This document shows, piece after piece, positions 1-5,375 of a stretch of DNA of 8,403 nt. This DNA comes from an uncultured Mesorhizobium sp. GTDB lineage: Bacteria; Pseudomonadota; Alphaproteobacteria; Rhizobiales; Rhizobiaceae. The translations under genes were made by a program, and so were the position numbers. Position 1 is the first letter of the stretch. The number at the start of each line of letters is the position of its first letter. The notes beneath the pieces were generated by a model. It ran no database searches. It was not told where the DNA came from and saw nothing but the letters and a program-made list of their open reading frames with translations. The stretch spans positions 1 through 8,403 of the forward strand of contig CATMOC010000137.1 in NCBI GenBank assembly GCA_950071955.1. The letters are read 5' to 3'.

Positions 1-479
1 AGATGATCGGCGGGGAGGTGGTGCCGATGTCGCCAAAGGGCGCCCGGCACGAGCTGGTGAAGGTCGATCTCAACCGGCATCTCCAGAAGATCGTAGCCGA
101 CGACTTGTCCGTCGGTCAGGAAACCACGCTATGGCTGGACGAGACCAGCTTCGTCGAGCCTGATTTCTGTATCTGGCCGCGCTCGATCGCGCCGGTGGAG
201 CAGGGCGGCCATGACGTGCTGTTGGCGATCGAGATCGCCGACACGAGCCTTGCCTACGATCTCGGCCGCAAGGTCGGCATCTATGCCGCATACGGCGTGG
301 CGGAGGTCTGGGTGGTCAACGCGCTGACGCTGGTGACGCGGGTGCATCGCGCGCTAGGCGCGGAAGGATACCGCGACATCTTCGAGGTGGCGCCGGATGG
401 CGATCTCGCTTCGGTTCGTCGGCCGGAGATCCGGCTCAACCTCGCCGGTCTGGGCCTCGCGCCGGATCCCGAAGGCTGA
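1..479 (+). CDS. Uma2-family (DUF820) putative PD-(D/E)xK endonuclease, 5'-truncated by the window
   Basis: The reading frame is open to the left edge, so the true start is probably upstream. The first ATG (3-5) begins inside the conserved 'IGGEVVPMSPKGARHE' segment that is normally preceded by some 20-40 residues. Counting from that ATG, visible motifs are E52-P53-D54 (VEPDF), then LLAIEIAD with E77 and downstream K90, followed by a GIYAAYGVAEVWVVN segment. This E-P-D / E / K spacing and the 'YaxxGVxEvWvVn' ending are characteristic of the Uma2 (DUF820) family. That family has a restriction-endonuclease-like fold, but its biological role is poorly defined, so nuclease activity is inferred from fold only. 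It reads in the same direction as the YjbQ gene, whose longest frame overlaps its last 83 bases. No toxin or antitoxin partner is visible. Family assignment is confident; cellular function is unknown. Confidence 0.87.
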   Translation, partial: MIGGEVVPMSPKGARHELVKVDLNRHLQKIVADDLSVGQETTLWLDETSFVEPDFCIWPRSIAPVEQGGHDVLLAIEIADTSLAYDLGRKVGIYAAYGVAEVWVVNALTLVTRVHRALGAEGYRDIFEVAPDGDLASVRRPEIRLNLAGLGLAPDPEG

Positions 480-915
480 GCCACAAGCCCGCATACCCCA
501 ATCCCGCCTGACGATCTCTACCAACGGTCCCGGCCTGACCGAACTCACCGACCGGGCAGCGGCGTTCGTGCGCGAGACGGGCGTCGAGGAGGGGCTGCTC
601 ACGGTCTTCGTGCGCCACACCTCCTGCTCACTGCTGATCCAGGAGAACGCCGATCCCGACGTGCGGCGCGATCTGGAAACATTCTTCCGGCGCCTCGTGC
701 CGCCCGCCGACGATCCTTCGATGCGCTGGATCGTGCATACGACCGAGGGGCCCGACGACATGCCCGCGCACATTAGGGCGGCGCTGACGCAGACCTCGCT
801 TTCGATCCCCGTCGCCGGCGGCCGCATATTGCTCGGCACCTGGCAGGGAATCTACCTCTTCGAGCATCGCTCCCGGCCACACCGGCGCGAGATCGTGCTA
901 AATTTGATGCAATGA
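397..915 (+). CDS. yjbQ: YjbQ family protein (UPF0047, secondary thiamine-phosphate synthase-type), start uncertain
   Basis: The protein matches the YjbQ/UPF0047 family (about 130-140 residues), for which weak thiamine-phosphate synthase activity has been reported; the physiological role is unsettled. Numbered from ATG 397 (172 aa), the hallmarks are H74-T75-S76, the IQENADPDVR segment, H114, the EGPDDMPAHI block (117-126), GTWQG (147-151) and H157. The three histidines fit the family's metal-binding site. The family-like N-terminus would begin near residue 33 ('IPQSRLTIST'), where the codon is ATA (493-495). No ATG, GTG or TTG lies in frame between 397 and that point. ATG 397 has an SD-like GAGGTGG at 384-390, six bases upstream, so a 172-aa product with a 32-residue extension overlapping the Uma2 gene by 83 bases is the longest conventional model. 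CTG 508 or the ATA itself are alternatives. The core is intact, so function is probably retained. The hlyU-like gene follows after 52 bases. Confidence 0.88.
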   Translation: MAISLRFVGRRSGSTSPVWASRRIPKAEPQARIPQSRLTISTNGPGLTELTDRAAAFVRETGVEEGLLTVFVRHTSCSLLIQENADPDVRRDLETFFRRLVPPADDPSMRWIVHTTEGPDDMPAHIRAALTQTSLSIPVAGGRILLGTWQGIYLFEHRSRPHRREIVLNLMQ

Positions 916-967
916 CCGGCGCGCTTTCCGAGGCGGGCCGGACCGACATGAAGAGGAGAGGGCGCCG

Positions 968-1261
968 ATGTCATTCTTGAAACGGCTGTTCGGCATCGGC
1001 GGCGGCGGTGATGCCGGTCCCGAAGAAGCAGCGACCGCGGGCGAGCAGGAATACAAGGGCTACCTGATCCGCGCCACGCCATTCAAGGCCGACGGCCAGT
1101 ACCAGACCTGCGCCATCCTCTCCAGGGAGGTCGGCGGGGAGATGAAGGAGCACCGGCTGATTCGCGCCGACCGTTTCGCCTCGCTAGACGATGCGGTCGA
1201 CGTCTCCTTCCGCAAAGCACGCCAGATGATCGACGAGCAGGGCGACCGGCTCTTCGGCTGA
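968..1261 (+). CDS. HlyU-family small protein
   Basis: This is a 97-residue protein starting 'MSFLKRLFG', with a glycine-rich low-complexity stretch at residues 11-15. A compact domain follows, running from about residue 28 ('YKGYLIRATPF') through 'EHRLIRADRFASLDDAV' to 'KARQMIDEQGDRLFG' at the C-terminus. The pattern matches the HlyU family (Pfam HlyU), named after the Vibrio haemolysin activator. The alphaproteobacterial members lack the winged-helix ArsR-type fold of true HlyU, so a role in transcription should not be assumed. The start is supported by a good Shine-Dalgarno AGGAG at 954-958, nine bases before the ATG. Between yjbQ and this gene lies a stem-loop (CCGGC 916-920 with GCCGG 937-941) without a U-run, more like an intercistronic structure than a terminator. 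The gene is probably co-transcribed with yjbQ. Confidence 0.85.
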   Translation: MSFLKRLFGIGGGGDAGPEEAATAGEQEYKGYLIRATPFKADGQYQTCAILSREVGGEMKEHRLIRADRFASLDDAVDVSFRKARQMIDEQGDRLFG

Positions 1262-1328
1262 GCGGCTGGAACCGGGCCCCATTCTTTCGCCCGATCAACC
1301 GTCACGCGCCGCCGCGCCGCGATCCCGG

Positions 1329-1358
1329 TTGAACTCCTTCCGGCATCGTGCACATTAG
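1329..1358 (+). promoter_or_regulatory. Possible promoter upstream of the ABC/cNMP operon
   Basis: The 157-base gap between the HlyU-like gene and the ABC gene contains TTGAAC (1329-1334) and, 18 bases further, CATTAG (1353-1358). These resemble weak -35 and -10 elements about 60 bases before the TTG start. Both elements deviate from consensus, and chance occurrence is likely enough that this is only a suggestion. I see no convincing rho-independent terminator for the upstream genes in the gap. Confidence 0.2.
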
Positions 1359-1418
1359 GACGCCCATCGGGGTGGGGTAGGGCGCCCCTCCGGGGATGAG
1401 GGCGAAGGCACCGCGACT

Positions 1419-4202
1419 TTGGAACGCAATCTTCTCAAATTCATCTGGAAGAACTCGCGTCTGAAGCAGGCGTGGCTGCTCTTCGTCATCATCGCGTCCA
1501 TGCCCTTCTATTTCCTCTCGCTCGAACTGCCCAAGCAGATCGTCAACGGGCCGATCCAGGGCGAAAACTTCGACGCGATCGGCGCGACCCAGCCCTTCCT
1601 CCGAATCCCGATGCCGTATGGAGAGACATTCTTTGGCCGCGAGGTGATCCTGTTCGACGGGTTCCAGTTCGGCCGCATCGAGATGCTCTTCGCGCTCTGT
1701 ACCGCCTTCATGTTCTTCGTCTTCCTGAACGGCTGGTTCAAGCTCTACACCAACACCTACAAGGGCAAGCTCGGCGAGGAGGTGCTGCGCCAGCTGCGCT
1801 ACACGCTGCTCGACCGCGTGCTGCGTTACCGCGTCGCGCGCTTCCGCAACCTGAAGGGCGCCGAGGTTTCGTCCGTCATCAAGGACGAAGTCGAGCCGCT
1901 CGGCGAATTCGTCGGCGACGCCTTCTCGCTGCCGCTGTTCCTCGGCGGGCAGGCGGTGACCGGGCTGCTCTTCCTGTTCCTGCAATCGATCTATTTCGGG
2001 CTCCTGACGATCGCGATCGTGGCCTTCCAGATCTGGATCATCCCGCGCATGCGCCGCAAGCTGATCGCGCTCGGCCGGCAGCGGCAGATGCAGGCGCGCA
2101 GGTTGTCGGGGCAGGTGGCCGAAACCGTCGACATGGCGGCCGACATCCACGTCAACGATATGTCGAACTACGCGCGCGCGCGCCACTACGGGCTGTTGCA
2201 ATCGATCCTGAGCATCCGCTTCGAGCTCTACCAGCGGAAGTTCACGGTCAAGTACATCAACAACCTGTTGATGCAGTTCCTGTCGTTCCTTTTCTATCTG
2301 ATCGGCGGCTATTTCGTCATCACGGGACGGCTGGACATCGGCCAGCTGGTGGCCGTCATAGCCGCCTACAAGGACCTTCCCGGGCCGATCAAGGGACTGA
2401 TCGACTACGACCAGATCCGGCTGATGAACGAAGCGCGCTACGAGCAGACCGTCGACAGCTTCCGCGACGACGGGCTGATCGAAGCCGAGCTCCAGCGCAT
2501 GCCGCACGAGCCGGTGCCGCGCCTCACGCAGGGCTTCGAGCTGGACCATGTGCGGCTCGAGGACGAGACCGGACGCACGGTCGCCGACAATCTCCGCATG
2601 CGGATCGCGCCGTCCGACAGGATCGCGATCGTGACGAACGGCCAGGATGCGGCCCGCATCGCGGCGAACGTCTTCGCCGCCTCGCTGGTGCGGCTGGTGC
2701 AGCCGGCCGCGGGCACGATCGCCCTGGAGAGCCGGCCGCTCGAGGAACATCCCGAAAGCCTCACGGGCCGGCGGATCGGCTATGCCGACAGCGGCAGCTA
2801 TTTCCCGGCGGGCACGATCAACGACAATCTGCTGATGGTCGTGAAGAACCAGCCTGTCGGCTCGGCCACGGGCCGCGAGCCGCCGCCGCAAAAAGTCTCG
2901 GCCGGCATGCTCAACGAAGTTCCGCCGGACCCGAACGCGGAATGGATCAATCTCGCCGACCTCGGCCTCGCCGATTCGGAGGCGCTCGACCGGCACGTCG
3001 CGGGCGTGCTCGAACTTTCGGGACTGTCGCGGCAGATCCAGGACCTCGGCCTCATCGGCACCGTCGATCCGGCGGCGAACCCGGTCTTCTGCGACAAGAT
3101 CGTCCAGGTGCGGCGTGAGTTCCGCGAGAATGCCTCCAGCCTTGGCGTCGAGGGCATCGTGCAGTCCTTCCATCCCGATCTCTACAACGTCCAGGCGACC
3201 ATCGGCGAGAACCTCCTGTTCGGAACCGCCAGCGATCCCGCATGGACGCCGGCGAACCTCAACAGCAATCCCGTCGTGCTGAAGGTCCTTGAGAAGCACG
3301 GCCTGCGAACGGCCTTCCAGGACATGGGCCAGCGCATTGCCGAAGCGCGGATCGAGCTCTTCGGCGATCTCGCTCCCGACAGCAAGATCTTCGAGACGGT
3401 CGCCGACGTGAGCTTCGAGGAGGTCGCACGCCTGAAAGCGATCGTGGCGCGCCTCAAGATGGCGGAGCGGCAGGAGCCCGGGCGCGACAGCAAGACCGAG
3501 ATGGCGCGCGGCAAGTCCGCGCGCGGCACCGACGACCGGCAGGAGGTCTTCAAGCTCGCCTTCGATTATTGCGAGGCGCAGAGCCGCTTCGGCGTGCTCG
3601 ACGCCGCGACCGAGCAGGAAATCCTCGCCGCGCGCCGCGACCTGCACGAGGAAATCCAGGCCATGGAGGTCGCGCCGGTCTTCTTTCACGATCCCGACCG
3701 CTACAACCCGACCGCGACCGTGCTCGACAACATCCTGCTCGGCCGCATCTCGTCGACCGTTGTCGACGGCAAGGAGAAGGTGTTGGCCGCCGTCCAGGAA
3801 CTCGTCGGTCAGACGGGCATCTCCGGCGGCCTGCTGCGTGTCGGCCTGGGCTTCGAGATGGGCAATGGCGGCCGCCGGCTCTCCGATACGCAGCGCCAGA
3901 AGCTTCACGTCGCGCGCGCGCTGTTGAAGAAACCTGATATGATTATCTTCAACGAGGTCCTGGGGTCGATGGACACGCCCGGACGGCGCGAGATCATGCA
4001 GCGGCTGCTCGAAAGGCCGCTGCTGTCCGGACAGGACTGGTCGCCCGGCTATGTCTGCGTGCTGCTCGACGACGAACTCGCGGAACATTTCGACCGTGTT
4101 CTGACGTTCTCCAATGGTGCCTTCCACGAGACCGAACCGGAACGCCCGGCCGAACCCGGGAAGGCAGAAGTCGACGGCTCGCTCGCGGGAGCGGCCAACT
4201 GA
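1419..4202 (+). CDS. ABC-exporter-like membrane protein with degenerate, triplicated nucleotide-binding region
   Basis: This 927-residue protein has an N-terminal exporter-type transmembrane domain (about 1-345). Hydrophobic segments lie near 17-37, 86-107, 169-210, 282-302 and 305-318. The rest resembles a nucleotide-binding domain but is badly altered. The Walker A position ('IAIVTNGQDAAR', 403-412 region) lacks the GxxGxGK(S/T) lysine. The signature is LSDTQRQ (821-827) rather than LSGGQ. Walker B reads MIIFNE (841-846), with Asp replaced by Asn but the Glu kept. The switch His is absent ('VCVLLDD', 879-885). The Q-loop-like module with its following helical stretch occurs three times, centred on 452-473, 578-602 and 750-775. 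The TTG start is chosen because 'MERNLLKFIW' looks like a family N-terminus and GAAGG (1404-1408) lies ten bases upstream; the nearby ATG 1396 is out of frame. It forms an operon with the downstream cNMP-binding gene. Membrane location is confident; active ATP-driven transport is doubtful, and the substrate is unknown. Confidence 0.88.
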   Translation: MERNLLKFIWKNSRLKQAWLLFVIIASMPFYFLSLELPKQIVNGPIQGENFDAIGATQPFLRIPMPYGETFFGREVILFDGFQFGRIEMLFALCTAFMFFVFLNGWFKLYTNTYKGKLGEEVLRQLRYTLLDRVLRYRVARFRNLKGAEVSSVIKDEVEPLGEFVGDAFSLPLFLGGQAVTGLLFLFLQSIYFGLLTIAIVAFQIWIIPRMRRKLIALGRQRQMQARRLSGQVAETVDMAADIHVNDMSNYARARHYGLLQSILSIRFELYQRKFTVKYINNLLMQFLSFLFYLIGGYFVITGRLDIGQLVAVIAAYKDLPGPIKGLIDYDQIRLMNEARYEQTVDSFRDDGLIEAELQRMPHEPVPRLTQGFELDHVRLEDETGRTVADNLRMRIAPSDRIAIVTNGQDAARIAANVFAASLVRLVQPAAGTIALESRPLEEHPESLTGRRIGYADSGSYFPAGTINDNLLMVVKNQPVGSATGREPPPQKVSAGMLNEVPPDPNAEWINLADLGLADSEALDRHVAGVLELSGLSRQIQDLGLIGTVDPAANPVFCDKIVQVRREFRENASSLGVEGIVQSFHPDLYNVQATIGENLLFGTASDPAWTPANLNSNPVVLKVLEKHGLRTAFQDMGQRIAEARIELFGDLAPDSKIFETVADVSFEEVARLKAIVARLKMAERQEPGRDSKTEMARGKSARGTDDRQEVFKLAFDYCEAQSRFGVLDAATEQEILAARRDLHEEIQAMEVAPVFFHDPDRYNPTATVLDNILLGRISSTVVDGKEKVLAAVQELVGQTGISGGLLRVGLGFEMGNGGRRLSDTQRQKLHVARALLKKPDMIIFNEVLGSMDTPGRREIMQRLLERPLLSGQDWSPGYVCVLLDDELAEHFDRVLTFSNGAFHETEPERPAEPGKAEVDGSLAGAAN

Positions 4203-4215
4203 AAGGGCACTGGTG

Positions 4216-4674
4216 ATGAGCACTCTCAAGGACGAGGTGGAGGTTCTTCGCAAGATCCCGCTCTTCGCGGCGATGGATCCTTCCAAGCTCAAGCTCCTGG
4301 CCTATGCGTCGGACAAGGTCGAGTTCGAGGACGGCCAGGTTCTGTTCCGCCAGGGCGATGCCGGCGACAGCGCCTTCATCGTGCTGAGCGGGGTGGCCGA
4401 CATCATTTCCGAATCGGGCGGTTCCGAGGTCGTGGTGGCACAGCTGCGGGACCATGCGTTGATCGGCGAGATGTCGGTCTTCTGCGACATTCCGCGTTCG
4501 GCAACGGTGCGGGCGAACGGCAGGCTGACGGCGCTGAAGATCGGCAAGGGCTATTTCCTTGAACTGATCAAGGAGTTTCCGGAACTTGCCCGCCGCATCA
4601 TCCGCGAGCTTGCCTTCCGGCTCGCCAAGACCACGGCCGATCTCGCCGCGGCGGAGCGTGCCGCGCGTCACTGA
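4216..4674 (+). CDS. Stand-alone cyclic-nucleotide-binding (CRP-type cNMP) domain protein
   Basis: A 152-residue protein consisting almost entirely of one cNMP-binding beta-roll. The sequence runs from 'LRKIPLFAAMDPSKLKLLA' (residues 11-29), through 'FRQGDAGDSAFIVLSG' (44-59), to the phosphate-binding cassette 'GEMSVFCDIPRSATVRA' (84-100). The cassette keeps the phosphate/ribose-contacting Glu85 and Arg94, so cAMP or cGMP binding is plausible. The C-terminal part (about 110-152) is helical and has no recognisable helix-turn-helix, so it is not a CRP/FNR transcription factor. Start ATG 4216 is chosen over the in-frame upstream ATG 4114 because it follows GAAAGGG (4201-4207) with eight bases of spacing, and because the longer form adds a basic stretch antiparallel in character to the domain. 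The gap from the ABC stop is 13 bases and the ribosome site overlaps that stop, so the two are almost certainly translated together. A regulatory subunit for the ABC-like protein is a reasonable inference. Confidence 0.9.
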   Translation: MSTLKDEVEVLRKIPLFAAMDPSKLKLLAYASDKVEFEDGQVLFRQGDAGDSAFIVLSGVADIISESGGSEVVVAQLRDHALIGEMSVFCDIPRSATVRANGRLTALKIGKGYFLELIKEFPELARRIIRELAFRLAKTTADLAAAERAARH

Positions 4675-4859
4675 GCATGGATGCCGGCTCCGGTCAGACA
4701 AGTTGGGCTTGCCTCACATTCCGTTTGCGCTGCCTCAACGTCCCGCATTGCGCGAAAGCGGGGGCAGGGGATGGGATGCGCCTGGGCGCAGGCCCTCGAG
4801 GCCATCCAGTCGCGTTGGGTCGGCCGGCCGAGGATGCCTTGAGTCGCGTAGTACGGCGC

Positions 4860-4916
4860 GCCGGTTGGCTCGTTTACTCCAACAACGGCGGCGCCATCCA
4901 CGGTTGGTGCAGCGCC
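4860..4916. other. Two adjacent stem-loops in the intergenic stretch
   Basis: The first stem pairs GCCG-GTTGG (4860-4868) with CCAAC-(AA bulge)-CGGC (4879-4889), giving nine base pairs around a ten-base loop. The second, directly adjacent, pairs GGCGC (4890-4894) with GCGCC (4912-4916), with an inner CCA/TGG stem (4898-4900 with 4905-4907) closing a four-base loop. No U-run follows, so neither is a standard terminator. In GC-rich DNA such structures can arise by chance. A structured RNA is only a possibility. Confidence 0.25.
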
Positions 4917-5063
4917 GAGACGACACACGTCCCCGCACTACCCTGCGCCGAGGTACTCTGGGACCGAACGGGGACAATGGAACCTGACAAAGCCCCGAGG
5001 GTTCGTTGCGTGGCCGGGCGGTTATGGGCATGTTTCCGCTCGTCGTCGCCGGGTGATTAAGCC

Positions 5064-5091
5064 TTGATCGCCTGATCGGATGTGATAAAAG
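5064..5091 (+). promoter_or_regulatory. Possible promoter for tRNA-Gln
   Basis: TTGATC (5064-5069) and TAAAAG (5086-5091), separated by 16 bases, lie about 60-90 bases before the tRNA in a locally AT-richer patch. Both are imperfect matches to a housekeeping promoter. The position is reasonable for a stable-RNA gene, but the evidence is weak. Confidence 0.22.
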
Positions 5092-5153
5092 GCCCGCCAA
5101 GACGAGCGTGCCCCGGCGGTCTCGCTAGGCACCCGGCGGCGCAAGCCGCGTGT

Positions 5154-5227
5154 TGGGGAATAGGTTAACGGTAGACCCACGGACTCTGACTCCGTTAGTC
5201 CTGGTTCGAATCCAGGTTCCCCAGCCA
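5154..5227 (+). tRNA. tRNA-Gln (anticodon CTG)
   Basis: A complete cloverleaf folds by eye. The acceptor stem TGGGGAA (5154-5160) pairs with TTCCCCA (5217-5223). A short D-arm (5163-5177) follows. The anticodon stem ACGGA/TCCGT encloses a seven-base loop with anticodon CTG at 5186-5188, and the T-arm CCTGG-TTCGAAT-CCAGG spans 5200-5216. The discriminator G and an encoded CCA occupy 5224-5227. The first base U and the anticodon CUG identify a glutamine tRNA reading CAG codons. The integrase gene starts about 150 bases downstream in the same direction, so the 3' half is the likely integration target. The gene itself is intact. Confidence 0.97.
5200..5227 (+). other. Inferred integration site (att) in the tRNA 3' half
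   Basis: The T-arm and 3' acceptor strand of the tRNA are the usual crossover region for tyrosine integrases whose gene sits immediately downstream. A second copy of this sequence, which would mark the other end of the element, is not present elsewhere in the window, so the exact core cannot be delimited. The call is an inference from gene order only. Confidence 0.35.
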
Positions 5228-5276
5228 GACTTCTTACTAAACCATTGAAATCATTGGACTTTTCGGGTTTTTGAGC

Positions 5277-5293
5277 CGACGCGCTTTGCGTCG
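5277..5293. other. Perfect 6-bp stem-loop between tRNA and integrase
   Basis: CGACGC (5277-5282) pairs perfectly with GCGTCG (5288-5293) around the five-base loop GCTTT. It lies 50 bases after the tRNA and just before the 13-bp repeat array. The T-rich runs (5260-5273) precede rather than follow it, so it does not look like a terminator for plus-strand transcription. Read from the minus strand, the run would follow the stem after a short gap, so an outward-facing terminator is conceivable. It may instead be a protein-binding dyad in the recombination region. Confidence 0.4.
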
Positions 5294-5306
5294 AATCGGC
5301 CTTCCG

Positions 5307-5345
5307 CAACTGGTGCCCACAACTGATGCCCAGAGCTGGTGTCCA
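5307..5345 (+). repeat. Three contiguous 13-bp direct repeats (candidate integrase arm sites)
   Basis: The units are CAACTGGTGCCCA (5307-5319), CAACTGATGCCCA (5320-5332) and GAGCTGGTGTCCA (5333-5345). Units 1 and 2 differ at one base, and units 1 and 3 at three. All share the pattern nAnCTGrTGyCCA. They abut with no spacer. They lie between the tRNA attachment region and the integrase start, where arm-type recombinase or excisionase sites occur in phages and islands. A 13-base period is not a multiple of three, which argues against coding use and supports placing the integrase start downstream at 5376. Confidence 0.75.
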
Positions 5346-5375
5346 TCCGCTCCGGGCCGACGGAGCATGGGGCGG

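Larger units (their letters stand above)
4675..5153. other. Gene-free stretch between the cNMP gene and tRNA-Gln
   Basis: About 480 bases in which no reading frame resembles a known protein. The longest open frames (4677-5060 on the plus strand and 4735-5100 on the minus strand) are rich in Arg, Cys and Pro without domain patterns, and have no clear ribosome sites. The stretch contains two adjacent stem-loops at 4860-4916, a possible promoter at 5064-5091, and a GCGGC-GCAA-GCCGC stem with a GNRA-type tetraloop (5136-5149) ending four bases before the tRNA. I see no rho-independent terminator with a U-run after the cNMP gene. It could be an untranslated leader, a small RNA locus or decayed sequence. 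Confidence 0.5.

Noticed and set aside
1262..1418. A terminator or riboswitch between the HlyU-like gene and the ABC gene
   Set aside because: The AACCGGG/CCCGGTT arms are about 50 bases apart, there is no U-run, and I recognise no known aptamer pattern.
2171..2182. An alternating GC run inside the ABC gene
   Set aside because: It encodes Ala-Arg-Ala-Arg in the real reading frame and is ordinary for this base composition.
1472..3118. A 548-codon plus-strand frame inside the ABC gene
   Set aside because: It is a shifted frame whose product is dominated by Arg, Pro and Ala, typical of an off-frame read of GC-rich coding DNA.
1302..4292. A 996-codon open frame on the minus strand covering the whole ABC gene
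   Set aside because: It is antisense to a gene with clear domains, its product is rich in Arg, Asp, Glu and His with no domain pattern, and long antisense frames are expected opposite GC-rich genes with strong codon bias.
4677..5060. A 127-codon plus-strand frame in the intergenic stretch
   Set aside because: It has no convincing ribosome site, an odd Cys/Arg/Pro-rich composition and no domain pattern.
5271..5375. TTG 5271 or ATG 5367 as integrase start
   Set aside because: The extension runs through the 13-bp repeat array and a stem-loop. TTG 5271 has no ribosome site, and ATG 5367 lies one base after GGAG, too close to be used efficiently.
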